This document shows positions 10,333 through 18,014 of a stretch of DNA of 64,000 nt, one piece after another. This DNA comes from Bacillus sp. BA3. GTDB lineage: Bacteria; Bacillota; Bacilli; Bacillales; DSM-1321. The notes under the pieces are model-generated. The model was not told the DNA's origin, ran no database searches, and was given only the letters and a program-made list of their open reading frames with translations. A program made the translations under genes and the position numbers. The stretch is taken from assembly GCA_002835675.1 (NCBI GenBank), contig PIZR01000001.1, positions 1-64,000 of the forward strand. Direction: 5' to 3'. Each line of letters opens with the position of its first letter. Within the stretch, counting starts at the first letter, position 1.

Positions 10333-11235
10333 TTAGGTTTTCCCCGATACAGCTCTGTTTTTTGATACAGGAGCATTTTTGCCTAATATAACAGAAAAGA
10401 CAACAATCACTGCTATTATAAGAGTGAAAATTGTGATGGATTCATTTAGAAATACTGTTGCAAATAGAATCATCAAAAATGGTTGTAAGTATTGAATCTG
10501 GCTAACTCTTGCTATCCCGCCCATAGCCATTCCGCTATACCAAGCAACATATGCTAGAAATTGACTAACGACTGCGAGATAAATGAAACTGATCCAAGCT
10601 TGTAAAGGGGCATGAAGCATTTCATTCGTGAGGTTTAGCCCAACTGGAATAACGAAAAATGGAGCACCGATCATAATTGCCCAAGCAATCACTTGCCAGC
10701 TGCCTATTTCTTTCGCTAATTCCCCCCCTTCTGCGTAACTAAGTCCAAGTATGATCACTGCTGCCAGTAAAGCTAAATCGGCAAATTGCAATTGGCCGAA
10801 TCCAAGATGAAGTGCATACATAACTACCGCTAAAGAGCTGATTATACTTGAAATCCAGAATTTGAGAGATGGGTTTTCACCTGCCCTAAATATAGCAAAT
10901 CCGGCTGTTGCTAACGGCAACAGAGCTAATTCCACAGCTCCATGAGAAACAGGCAAGGTTTCCATTGCCCAAGAAGTGAGGAGAGGAAATCCTAAAACTG
11001 CACCAAAAGCAACTATAAGTAGACGTTTGAATTGGCGAAGAGATGGTAGCTTTTCTTTTCGAACAATTAGTACCACGGCTACTAAAATAGCGGCAACAAC
11101 CGTTCTTCCTAAACCAACGATCGTAGTCCCAAAATATTCTACTGCAATACTTGTAGAAGGGAGCGTTAAACTAAAACAAATGACCCCCACTAATCCCAAA
11201 AATAATCCGAATTTTTCTCTTTTTTCTCCCCGCAT
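10333..11235 (-). CDS. EamA/DMT-family transporter
   Basis: About 300 residues with ten predicted membrane segments form two EamA repeats (about 10-140 and 155-290), ending in a basic tail. DMT transporters of this type usually export amino acids or metabolites. ATG 11235 is chosen because GGGGTTGG lies 7-14 bases upstream; the in-frame TTG at 11250 would include it. It is divergent from a MocR-type regulator with shared TGTACCA boxes between them, the classic arrangement in which the regulator controls the transporter. It is similar in organisation to ycxC-ycxD of B. subtilis. Confidence 0.85.
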   Translation of the reverse strand: MRGEKREKFGLFLGLVGVICFSLTLPSTSIAVEYFGTTIVGLGRTVVAAILVAVVLIVRKEKLPSLRQFKRLLIVAFGAVLGFPLLTSWAMETLPVSHGAVELALLPLATAGFAIFRAGENPSLKFWISSIISSLAVVMYALHLGFGQLQFADLALLAAVIILGLSYAEGGELAKEIGSWQVIAWAIMIGAPFFVIPVGLNLTNEMLHAPLQAWISFIYLAVVSQFLAYVAWYSGMAMGGIARVSQIQYLQPFLMILFATVFLNESITIFTLIIAVIVVFSVILGKNAPVSKNRAVSGKT

Positions 11236-11261
11236 CTGTTCCAACCCCAATCTTTATACTT

Positions 11262-11376
11262 TGTACCACATCTGTACCATTTTTTATTTAACTTAAAAAC
11301 AGTTTTGATATAATTAACATACTATGAGTATGCTCAATAAAAATAAACCATTTTTTTACCTATCTGTCCTGGTACA
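11262..11376. promoter_or_regulatory. Divergent promoter region with MocR-type operator boxes
   Basis: TGTACCA occurs as a direct repeat at 11262-11268 and 11273-11279 (11-base period). Its inverse TGGTACA lies at 11370-11376, inside ATCTGT-N6-ACAGAT. TATAAT at 11309-11314 is a candidate -10 box for the regulator gene. Direct plus inverted boxes are typical of MocR regulators. The assignment is inferred from position. Confidence 0.6.
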
Positions 11377-11395
11377 GATGAAGGGGGATCAATAT

Positions 11396-12772
11396 ATGAA
11401 CTCAAAATATATAAAGATAATGGAAGACATTAAGCTTCGCCTTGAAGATGGTTCGCTAATTGCAGGCAGTAAGCTTCCTTCGATTCGTCAGTTATCTGAG
11501 TATTTTTCATGTAGCAAAAATACGGTCATTAAAGCATACGTAGAACTTGAAAAGGAGCATTTAATTTATTCTGTTCCTAAAAGCGGCTACTATGTTGTGA
11601 ATGAATATCAAAAAGAGTCGGTAGAAAATGAGGTGATTGATTTTTTGTCTGCCGGTCCAGATAAAAATGTTATGCCTTATGTGGAATTTCAACATTGTAT
11701 GAATCAAGCAATCGACCATTATAAAGAAGAGCTTTTTACATACTCTGATCAACAAGGGCTTTACTCACTGCGAGTACAGTTGGTGAAATATTTGCAAAAC
11801 TTACAGGTGTTCACTCAACCGGAGAGATTAGTGGTTGTTTCTGGCTCGCAGCAAGCCCTTAATTTATTAGTTTCTATGCCATTCCCGAATGGAAAAAACA
11901 ATATTCTAATTGAACAGCCGACTTATTTCGGATTCATTGAGTCGATCAATCTGCATCAAGCTACTACTTTTGGTATTGAATTATCAATGGAAGGGATTGA
12001 TCTTGATCGACTGGAATACATTTTTCGAAATAATGATATAAAATTTTTTTATATTATCCCGAGATTTCACAATCCACTTGGACATAGTTACACGAATAGC
12101 GAAAAGAAAAAAATCGTTGAGTTAGCTGAAAAATACGATTTATATATAGTGGAGGATGATATTTTAGGAGACCTTGATCCAAATCCAAAATCTGATCCTT
12201 TATTTTCTTTTGATCCTTCTGGGAGAGTGATCTATATTAAAAGCCTATCGAAAATCTTTCTCCCAGGATTAAGGATTGGTACTGTCGTTCTTCCTGCATT
12301 AATGATTAACAATTTTTTGCGATATAAATTCAGTTCTGATTTTAATAGTTCAGCACTTTCTCAAGGTGCGCTAGAAATCTATTTGAAAAGCGGTATGTTT
12401 TATAGTCATCTCAAAAAAGTAAAAGAGGTATACCGTACTAAAATGCAAATCCTTCAAGAAGCATGTGAATTATTGCTGCCGGCTAATACATCTTTTTCTA
12501 AACCGAATTCCGGATTCTATCTTTCCATCAGTTTGCCCGAGAATGTGAAAGCAAAACAGGTGGTTCATATGCTAAACGAGCAGCATATATATGTTGATGA
12601 TGCCTCCAGAATGTTTTTAGCAGAATATAAAAAGGAAAATCTCGTTCGATTATGCATCTCTCAAGTGAACGAGAATCAAATTAAACTAGGGGTAGAACGA
12701 TTGGCTCACTGTATTGCTTTAATTGATAGTAGAAAAAACCATATTACTCCAAATAACTTTTTACTCATTTAG
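11396..12772 (+). CDS. MocR-type regulator (GntR winged helix + aminotransferase fold)
   Basis: The 458-residue protein combines an N-terminal GntR winged helix (about 1-70; SKLPSIRQLSEYFSCSKNTV) with a fold-type I aminotransferase-like effector domain. PLP-binding residues are visible: Asn226 in HNPLG, Asp254 in VEDDI, the Schiff-base Lys286 in SLSKIFLPG, and Arg293. MocR proteins sense PLP, or an amino acid through PLP, and activate a neighbouring gene. AAGGGGGATC precedes ATG 11396; the upstream ATG 11324 lies within the operator zone. Its target is most likely the divergent EamA transporter, plus itself. Confidence 0.88.
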   Translation: MNSKYIKIMEDIKLRLEDGSLIAGSKLPSIRQLSEYFSCSKNTVIKAYVELEKEHLIYSVPKSGYYVVNEYQKESVENEVIDFLSAGPDKNVMPYVEFQHCMNQAIDHYKEELFTYSDQQGLYSLRVQLVKYLQNLQVFTQPERLVVVSGSQQALNLLVSMPFPNGKNNILIEQPTYFGFIESINLHQATTFGIELSMEGIDLDRLEYIFRNNDIKFFYIIPRFHNPLGHSYTNSEKKKIVELAEKYDLYIVEDDILGDLDPNPKSDPLFSFDPSGRVIYIKSLSKIFLPGLRIGTVVLPALMINNFLRYKFSSDFNSSALSQGALEIYLKSGMFYSHLKKVKEVYRTKMQILQEACELLLPANTSFSKPNSGFYLSISLPENVKAKQVVHMLNEQHIYVDDASRMFLAEYKKENLVRLCISQVNENQIKLGVERLAHCIALIDSRKNHITPNNFLLI

Positions 12773-12775
12773 AAA

Positions 12776-12796
12776 GTGTCGGGTTTTTCCCGTCAC
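12776..12796 (+). terminator. Short hairpin after the MocR gene
   Basis: GTGTCGGG pairs with CCCGTCAC around TTTTT, 4 bases after the stop codon. No T-run follows, so it is a weak terminator at best. Confidence 0.4.
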
Positions 12797-12901
12797 AACC
12801 TATATATAACCACAATAGTTATTTAAAATAATGTAAATTTCCTTAAATGTTTTTACTTGTCCCTCCCTTAATTCCTTAATATAAAGCTGTAAAATAAGAG
12901 C

Positions 12902-13053
12902 TTGTTTATAAGGGTAGGTTCTGATATGATTGTTTGATGAATTTTTTAAAGGGTTTAGAGAGGGTGAGTCAATTGACTAAAGACCTTAGACAATTGAAAA
13001 ACGTTTCGGTGTTCCAAACGCTTCTAACTTAGAAAAATAATTTAGAAGCGAGG
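12902..13053 (+). promoter_or_regulatory. Promoter and structured leader of the MFS exporter gene
   Basis: TTGTTT (12902-12907), a 17-base spacer and TATGAT (12925-12930) form a promoter. The leader contains a perfect palindrome AGTCAATTGACT (12967-12978) and a short translatable ORF (12973-13032). An upstream CGTTT/AAACG pairing is possible, and a GCTTCTAA/TTAGAAGC hairpin (13020-13049) abuts the ribosome site GAGG at 13050. The two hairpins share bases, as in translational attenuators of resistance genes. No experiment is implied. Confidence 0.5.
12973..13032 (+). CDS. Possible 19-residue leader peptide
   Basis: TTG 12973 is preceded by GAGAGGGTGAG. The reading frame MTKDLRQLKNVSVFQTLLT ends at TAG 13030-13032, inside the loop of the hairpin that sits against the exporter's ribosome site. 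Position and stop placement resemble inducible-resistance leader peptides. The alternative is that the palindrome around the TTG is simply a repressor site. Confidence 0.35.
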   Translation: MTKDLRQLKNVSVFQTLLT

Positions 13054-13062
13054 AATAATTAT

Positions 13063-14214
13063 ATGAAAAATCAAAGAATCTTTAATAAATCATTTCTTTT
13101 TTTATTTATAAGCAACTTTTTAGTTTTTATTGGGTTTGAAATGTTGCTTCCTATTTTGCCCGCCTATTTGTTAAGCATGGATGCATCTTCCATTCAGGTT
13201 GGTCTAGTAACATCATTATTTACGATAGGTGCTGTTTTCATCAGGCCTTTTGTAGGTTACTATTTAATTGATAACCAGAGGAAAAGTCTAGCCATTTGTG
13301 CAAGTGCAGCTTTAATGATCATTACGATACTATATCCGTTTCTTAATATTATATGGCTTATTCTATTGTTACGACTTTTCCATGGTGCAGCGTGGGGGGT
13401 ATCAACTACAGCTAATAGTACAATAGTAGTGGATTTGATTCCTAAGACACGCTTAGGAGAAGGAATAGGGTATTTTTCTATATCCACGACAGTCGGGGCT
13501 ATCGTTGCACCAAGTATAGGTATCCTAATCTATGACTCTTTTTCCTTCAATATTTTGATATGGTCATCAGTAATACTGAGCTTATTGGCAGTAATTGCGC
13601 TTCAATTTGTATATTCACCTACTATTGTAAAGCGTGAGAAGAAGCCATTTCGTTTTTTGAATATGATTTTTGAAAAAGACGTTTGGTTCCCAGCATTACT
13701 TACAGTTATTACAACACTTGGTTTTGGGGCTATTATTACATTTTTGGTTCTTTTTGGTGAACAAAGGGAAGTAGATCATATTTTTCTATTCTTCCTTATC
13801 AATGCAACTGTCTCAACTTTACTACGTCCGTTTACCGGAAAATGGTATGACAAAAAAGGACCTTGGTCTATTATCATTATGTCAGCTGTGTTAGGATTTT
13901 TTTCACTTGTTATCCTATCGTATACGACAAATGATTCTCAACTTATCATTGCGGCGATTTTATTTGGGGCAGGTTATGGAACTGTTATGCCATGTTTACA
14001 AACATGGACTGTTCAAAAGGTAAGTGAAGAAAAAAGAGGAGCAGCCAACGCAACCTTTTTTTCCAGTTTTGACGTTGGTGTTGGAGTTAGCGCATTTGTA
14101 TTAGGTATTTTAGCTAAATGGATCAGTTTAGAAATGATCTTCAGGTTTGTTAGTCTAAGTTTTATTGTTGTTGCTGTTTTAGTCTATAAGGATTATATAA
14201 AAGATAAGGCATAA
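13063..14214 (+). CDS. MFS exporter (drug efflux type)
   Basis: The 383-residue protein has twelve predicted membrane segments. It carries the MFS loop 2-3 signature in a diverged form (GYYLIDNQRKS, with RPFVG just before it) and its second-half counterpart LRPFTGKWYDKKG. Short length and hydrophobic N-terminus place it with YfcJ/YwoG-like multidrug or sugar-efflux permeases; the substrate is unknown. GAGGAAT precedes ATG 13063. It is monocistronic, driven by a promoter at 12902 with a structured leader, and closed by a perfect terminator. Inducible expression is inferred from the leader. Confidence 0.82.
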   Translation: MKNQRIFNKSFLFLFISNFLVFIGFEMLLPILPAYLLSMDASSIQVGLVTSLFTIGAVFIRPFVGYYLIDNQRKSLAICASAALMIITILYPFLNIIWLILLLRLFHGAAWGVSTTANSTIVVDLIPKTRLGEGIGYFSISTTVGAIVAPSIGILIYDSFSFNILIWSSVILSLLAVIALQFVYSPTIVKREKKPFRFLNMIFEKDVWFPALLTVITTLGFGAIITFLVLFGEQREVDHIFLFFLINATVSTLLRPFTGKWYDKKGPWSIIIMSAVLGFFSLVILSYTTNDSQLIIAAILFGAGYGTVMPCLQTWTVQKVSEEKRGAANATFFSSFDVGVGVSAFVLGILAKWISLEMIFRFVSLSFIVVAVLVYKDYIKDKA

Positions 14215-14226
14215 GAAATCGATTTA

Positions 14227-14266
14227 AAACAAGTCCACCTCTATTTTAATAGAGGTGGACTTGTTT
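14227..14266. terminator. Strong bidirectional terminator after the MFS gene
   Basis: AAACAAGTCCACCTCTATT pairs perfectly with its complement ending TGGACTTGTTT, with almost no loop. T-runs occur on both strands. Confidence 0.85.
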
Positions 14267-14455
14267 ATTTGGCTGATTCTACAGTAATTTTCTTGCCAGT
14301 AGAAGTGCTTTGATTTACGAATCTCACGCTCCAAAGCTCATATCAAATTTCCCAGGTTCGAAGTTTGAGTTATAATAGTAAAAAACACCCGTCTATACTA
14401 GGATGGATGTTAGTAAGCTTCTTGATTAATACATAAAAAGGATTGGTGAATAAAA

Positions 14456-14770
14456 ATGGCGATTGTTGATGTAACGGTTATTCCTGTCGGTACACAAACT
14501 CCAAGTGTTAGCAGCTATGTGGCAGATATTCAAAGAGTATTAAAGCAATATGAAGAGAAGGGAGAAATCCGTTTTCAACTGACACCCATGAATACAATCA
14601 TTGAAGGCGATCTGCCTAAATTATTTGAAGTGATCCAAGCGATGCACGAAGTACCTTTTGAAAAAGGTCTTGCTAGAGTCTGTACGAATATCCGAATCGA
14701 TGACCGTCGTGATAAAGAACGCAAGATGGAAGACAAAGTAAAGCGAATTAAGGGCATGCTTGAGGAATAA
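14456..14770 (+). CDS. yqgV: MTH1187/YkoF-type thiamine-binding protein (UPF0045), YqgV-like
   Basis: The 104-residue protein has the ferredoxin-like fold signature of the UPF0045 family: MAIVDVTVIPVGTQTPSVSS at the start, FQLTPMNTIIEG in the middle and RVCTNIRIDDRRDK near the end. Members bind thiamine or related pyrimidine compounds as small cytoplasmic oligomers, and their biological role is unclear. Length is full. A weak GGATTGGTGAA site precedes ATG 14456. The gene stands alone, with a strong hairpin far downstream at 15020-15064, after the tandem repeat. Confidence 0.85.
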   Translation: MAIVDVTVIPVGTQTPSVSSYVADIQRVLKQYEEKGEIRFQLTPMNTIIEGDLPKLFEVIQAMHEVPFEKGLARVCTNIRIDDRRDKERKMEDKVKRIKGMLEE

Positions 14771-14814
14771 CATGTTTTATAAGCAATAGAGACAGATATA
14801 CCTCGATTTTCGTC

Positions 14815-14974
14815 TTTCGTAGATATATTATAGTTTTCGGAGATATAACCTGATTTTCGTAGATATATTATAGTTTTCGGAGATATATCCTGATTTTCGT
14901 AGATATATTATAGTTTTCGGAGATATATCCTGATTTTCGTAGATATATTATAGTTTTCGGAAATATATACCGAT
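14815..14974. repeat. 40-bp tandem repeat, four copies
   Basis: The unit contains TTTTCGTAGATATATTATAG followed by TTTTCGGAGATATATCCTGA, and is repeated about four times with very few differences. Partial units flank it on both sides (from 14805 and to 14985). Each unit is itself two diverged 20-bp halves sharing TTTTCGKAGATATAT. It is not coding. Confidence 0.9.
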
Positions 14975-15019
14975 TTTCGTCGATGATTTTCAATTAATGT
15001 CAATGTATTAATAGCTTTA

Positions 15020-15064
15020 AAGCCTTGGTATTACTGATTTCTCAGTTACCAAGGCTTTTTTTTA
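15020..15064. terminator. Intrinsic terminator downstream of yqgV repeats
   Basis: AAGCCTTGGTA pairs with TACCAAGGCTT and runs into TTTTTTT. The stretch 14771-15247 otherwise contains only the tandem repeat and no gene. Confidence 0.8.
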
Positions 15065-15247
15065 TTATTATTTAATGAAAGGGAGCCAACTGGCTGATCC
15101 ATTTCATAGATTTCCATATTCTATCTTGCATAATCCATGTATTTGAATAACCATTTCAACTTTTCATGTCATTAGCATGCTACTGTATTCTCTTTACAGG
15201 CGTCCATCTGCAAAACTGCATGAGTTGAGGTAGTGAGTGTAGATAAT

Positions 15248-15700
15248 TTATAAACGTTCGCCATAAAGTTCTCTTTCTTCAATTGGATGAAAAAGAGTGA
15301 ATCCTTTTGAACAAAATACAAACCTTCTATCTATCTCGAATCCAGCCTTATTCAAAATTTCAACAGTTCCATGCGAACCTGTGCCAGCATACCCGCAGCT
15401 ACAACCTGATAGGTGTAGCTCATTTCCTTTTTTGTCTATAAGGATGAGATCGCTATCAAGCAAATTATTATCTTTATTAATTTCTTTAACAATTTTTGCT
15501 ATTTTAAAACGGTCAAAATGATCTTTAACTGCTTCGAATAACTCTATACTTTTATTCGTAACACCGCGGTTTTCACCGTAATCTTTTATGATGAATACTT
15601 CCCGCTCATATGACTTCTTATATAGTTTGTATTTTTGGTAAGTGACGTCATTAATTTTACCTATAAGTGGACTGTTACTATCCAGTTTTTGATTAAACAT
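15248..15700 (-). CDS. Hypothetical protein with a glycine-rich C-terminal motif (150 aa)
   Basis: AGGAGGGG precedes ATG 15700. The soluble protein has a charged N-terminal half (for example KLYKKSYEREVFIIKDYGEN) and a C-terminal domain with SGCSCGYAGTGSHGTVEILN and RRFVFCSKGFTLFHP. The CSCGYxGTGSHG segment looks like a conserved site, possibly metal or nucleotide binding, but I do not recognise a named family. The stop is followed by no obvious terminator. The gene is alone and faces the yqgV region. Confidence 0.65.
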   Translation of the reverse strand: MFNQKLDSNSPLIGKINDVTYQKYKLYKKSYEREVFIIKDYGENRGVTNKSIELFEAVKDHFDRFKIAKIVKEINKDNNLLDSDLILIDKKGNELHLSGCSCGYAGTGSHGTVEILNKAGFEIDRRFVFCSKGFTLFHPIEERELYGERL

Positions 15701-15924
15701 TGCACCCCTCCTAAATAGTTAGTTTATTAAGTTTATTAGGAGAAAAAAAGATTAGTACTAAGAAGCTGTTAATAGGCAAAATTTTTTCATTTCTGATTCT
15801 CTTTTAATTGATAGGGATGAATCGTGATATCGAATGGAACAGTTAGGGGGAAGTGGAAAAATTAAAAAAACACCTAAAGTGTGCTTTTTAATAATATATC
15901 TTTATAAAATAAAGGATAAACATA

Positions 15925-16017
15925 ATGTTCATGACAAACTCGATTATAGCAGTAATACTGACATCGATAATATTAGTTTCCTCGAATGATAAGGGGCAAA
16001 CAAGACGGTATAAATAG
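15925..16017 (+). CDS. Possible 30-residue membrane peptide
   Basis: AAAGGAT lies just upstream of ATG 15925. The product MFMTNSIIAVILTSIILVSS followed by NDKGQTRRYK has one hydrophobic segment and a basic tail, like many small membrane peptides. Support rests only on the ribosome site and composition. Confidence 0.3.
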   Translation: MFMTNSIIAVILTSIILVSSNDKGQTRRYK

Positions 16018-16172
16018 AACCAATGATAGTTAAAATTAAGCAAAAAAAAAGACTAAATCTTTTCCTCTTCTCTTCAAGCGTTGATCACAACTGAAAGGGG
16101 GAGATGAATGGCGGTTGGCATAAACAAAGTAATCTTTTGACAATTAACATATCAATTCGTAGGCTATATCGT

Positions 16173-16202
16173 AACCGTCTATCCATGGGTAGGCAGTTTT
16201 TT
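16173..16202 (+). terminator. Intrinsic terminator, same type as 2826-2856
   Basis: AACCGTCTATCC pairs with GGGTAGGCAGTT and ends in TTTTTT. Confidence 0.7.
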
Positions 16203-16271
16203 ATGTTATTAGACAAATGCATTTAAGTGTGTGCCTAAACATCTTCTGTATGTTTTATAAATCATCGAAAG

Positions 16272-16295
16272 GCACTCATTGTCTGGGTGCTTTTT
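16272..16295 (+). terminator. Intrinsic terminator (GCACTC/GGGTGC type)
   Basis: GCACTC pairs with GGGTGC around ATTGTCT and ends in TTTTT. It is related to hairpins at 3516 and 16671. Confidence 0.65.
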
Positions 16296-16397
16296 CACTG
16301 TATATAAAATATGTAAGTTAATTATTTTGGGGACAAGCACAAGCGTAATTTAATAATTTCTATAATATAAAGCAAAGCATGAGATGGAGGTGATTAC

Positions 16398-16604
16398 ATG
16401 GGAAAAGAAAAAGAGGAAGAAAATAATAGTAAGAAAGACAATAAGTCTAAAGAAGAAAAATGCTGTTTTAAATTGGAATATAGTTTTAAACTAGAGAAAT
16501 GCAGTAGCAAAGAGGATAAAAAATGTTGTAAGAGCAAAGATAAAAATTGTAGCAAGAAAAAAGAAGATAAAAATGGCAGCAAGAAAAAAGAGGATAAAGA
16601 ATGA
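16398..16604 (+). CDS. Lys/Glu/Cys-rich small protein, possibly cut by a UGA
   Basis: The 68-residue product is almost entirely Lys, Glu, Asp, Ser and Cys, with cysteines spaced as CCFKLEY, KCSSK, KCCKSK and NCSKK. The composition suggests a metal-binding or spore-coat-like low-complexity protein. A GGAGGTGATTAC site precedes ATG 16398. The stop is TGA at 16602-16604, and the frame continues in the same Cys-rich style (CCDCSKTKK) before reaching the terminator at 16671. The TGA may be a recent nonsense change of a TGT/TGC cysteine codon. I do not recognise the family. Confidence 0.55.
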   Translation: MGKEKEEENNSKKDNKSKEEKCCFKLEYSFKLEKCSSKEDKKCCKSKDKNCSKKKEDKNGSKKKEDKE

Positions 16605-16670
16605 TGTTGTGATTGCAGTAAAACCAAGAAACAATTGCTAACACCATTAAGGGTTAAACCGGTTTCCTTG

Positions 16671-16697
16671 GAGCATCCATTCATTGGGTGCTCTTTA
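16671..16697 (+). terminator. Intrinsic terminator (GCATCC/GGGTGC type)
   Basis: GAGCATCC pairs with GGGTGCTC around ATTCATT and ends in TTTACTTT. It belongs with 3516-3543. Confidence 0.65.
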
Positions 16698-16930
16698 CTT
16701 TGGGAAATAATGTGACTCGAATGTATCATATAAGGGTATGAGAGTTCCTTAGATGTATTCAGCTAAAAACATAATTTCGGAAAAATTTAAGTGAATCTAT
16801 ATGTTACCTCTTGAAACACATTTAGTTCCAGTTGGCGGAAATCAGTTTTATTAAATAGAAAAGACATGATGCCGAAGAATATGACAACCCCTCTTTGTCA
16901 TACCCTTTATAAAAAGATAAGGGTGTGACA

Positions 16931-17155
16931 ATGCTGATTAGGAAGAAAAACAACCAAATCGTTTTTTATATAATAAAAGGCTCAACAATTAAAAGGTTTT
17001 TAATCCTAGATCTAATTATTGGATCAGGAATTTTTTATGTGGTCAAATTCATTTCTTCAAGCATATTAATAGCGAGTGCGAGCAGTTTTGTAGGAACGGA
17101 AGGAATTAAAAAGGCTCCGAAAGTTCTAAAAAATGCAATTGGATTAATATCCTAA
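16931..17155 (+). CDS. Small membrane protein of unknown function (74 aa)
   Basis: ATG 16931 follows AAGGGTGTGACA; an in-frame ATG at 16925 lies too close to that site. The protein has a basic N-terminus (MLIRKKNNQ), one or two hydrophobic segments (about residues 22-37 and 41-53) and a basic tail GIKKAPKVLKNAIG. No family is recognised. A convergent terminator separates it from the next gene on the other strand. Confidence 0.5.
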   Translation: MLIRKKNNQIVFYIIKGSTIKRFLILDLIIGSGIFYVVKFISSSILIASASSFVGTEGIKKAPKVLKNAIGLIS

Positions 17156-17197
17156 AGGATTATGCATTCCACGGAATGGAGCTTTGTTAACAAGAAG

Positions 17198-17238
17198 AGA
17201 ATACATATTATAAACGTCTGATATGTATTCTCCTTTTT
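17198..17238. terminator. Bidirectional terminator
   Basis: AGAATACATAT pairs with ATATGTATTCT. CTTTTTATAATG follows on the plus strand, and it separates convergent genes ending at 17155 and 17263. Confidence 0.65.
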
Positions 17239-17262
17239 ATAATGACACAACGTTGGCGTTCT

Positions 17263-17814
17263 CTACGTATTTTTCCATACAGTTGCATACTTCTTTTGAT
17301 ATTTTGCATCCTCTTCTTTTTCAACTAAATTCAGTGCGATTTGCTTTATTTCTTCATCTTTTATTTCATTAAACAAGTTCCTAAGTCCTTGAATAATATC
17401 AAAACGAATTAACGTGTAGTTTTTTTCATGAACGCAATTTAAATACCGATCAACAAGACTTCTTATTACCATTTCTTTTTGCTCAGTGCCAGCTAGACCT
17501 ATTTTCCATATAGATTGTAGGCTATGTCTTGCGGTGACGAATTTTTTATCTTTTGTCACTTCCCAAACCAATGGGAAATCCTTTAGCATTCTTTTCTCAG
17601 GATCACTTTTCGCCAAACTGCTAAGAAATTGTGCAGCGCTTGATCTTCGGTGGTTATCAGAATGAGTCAAATCCTCCTTCAATTGGTCCCATACATCATA
17701 AGCCCAGTCCACCTCTTCTTTGGTAGAAGCAAGGATATGATTGTAGGCTTCGTATTGTAAGTCCTTATCTTGAGAAAGTAAATTTTCAAAAGAAGTTTGT
17801 ATAGTACTATCCAT
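17263..17814 (-). CDS. HEAT-repeat-like helical protein
   Basis: AAGAAGGAG lies 7 bases before ATG 17814, giving a 183-residue soluble protein; a GTG at 17823 is less well placed. The sequence is built of paired helices typical of HEAT/ARM repeats: DNHRRSSAAQFLSSLAKSDP, KFVTARHSLQSIWKIGLAG, FDIIQGLRNLFNE. Such proteins act as protein-protein scaffolds, and the partner is unknown. It has its own promoter region and no operon partners. Confidence 0.7.
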   Translation of the reverse strand: MDSTIQTSFENLLSQDKDLQYEAYNHILASTKEEVDWAYDVWDQLKEDLTHSDNHRRSSAAQFLSSLAKSDPEKRMLKDFPLVWEVTKDKKFVTARHSLQSIWKIGLAGTEQKEMVIRSLVDRYLNCVHEKNYTLIRFDIIQGLRNLFNEIKDEEIKQIALNLVEKEEDAKYQKKYATVWKNT

Positions 17815-18014
17815 TAGAAACACTCCTTCTTAAAATATGATAGGCAGCCTCTCATCACTGTAGTTCTGTCCCGAATACAATAACTTTCTGGAGAAGCGGC
17901 CATTTTTAGCCGGCATAAAAGCTCGCCTGTATTTGAAGTAAAAATTAATAACCTAATTAGGCTATACCGAACGTATACATCTATAATGATTCATATTAAT
18001 TAGAGGGGGGAATT

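Larger units (their letters stand above)
16018..16397. other. Gap with two terminators
   Basis: A ribosome-site-like GGGGGAG precedes a ten-codon ORF (16108-16140) that I consider too short to call. Terminators occur at 16173-16202 and 16272-16295. No other gene is visible. Confidence 0.4.

Noticed and set aside
16108..16140. Ten-codon ORF MAVGINKVIF behind GGGGGAG
   Set aside because: Too short to distinguish from chance; possibly a truncated gene start.
16394..16729. 111-codon minus-strand ORF rich in Leu/Ser/Phe opposite the Lys/Cys-rich gene
   Set aside because: It is the reverse complement of Lys/Glu-rich low-complexity codons, and the plus strand has the ribosome site and terminator.
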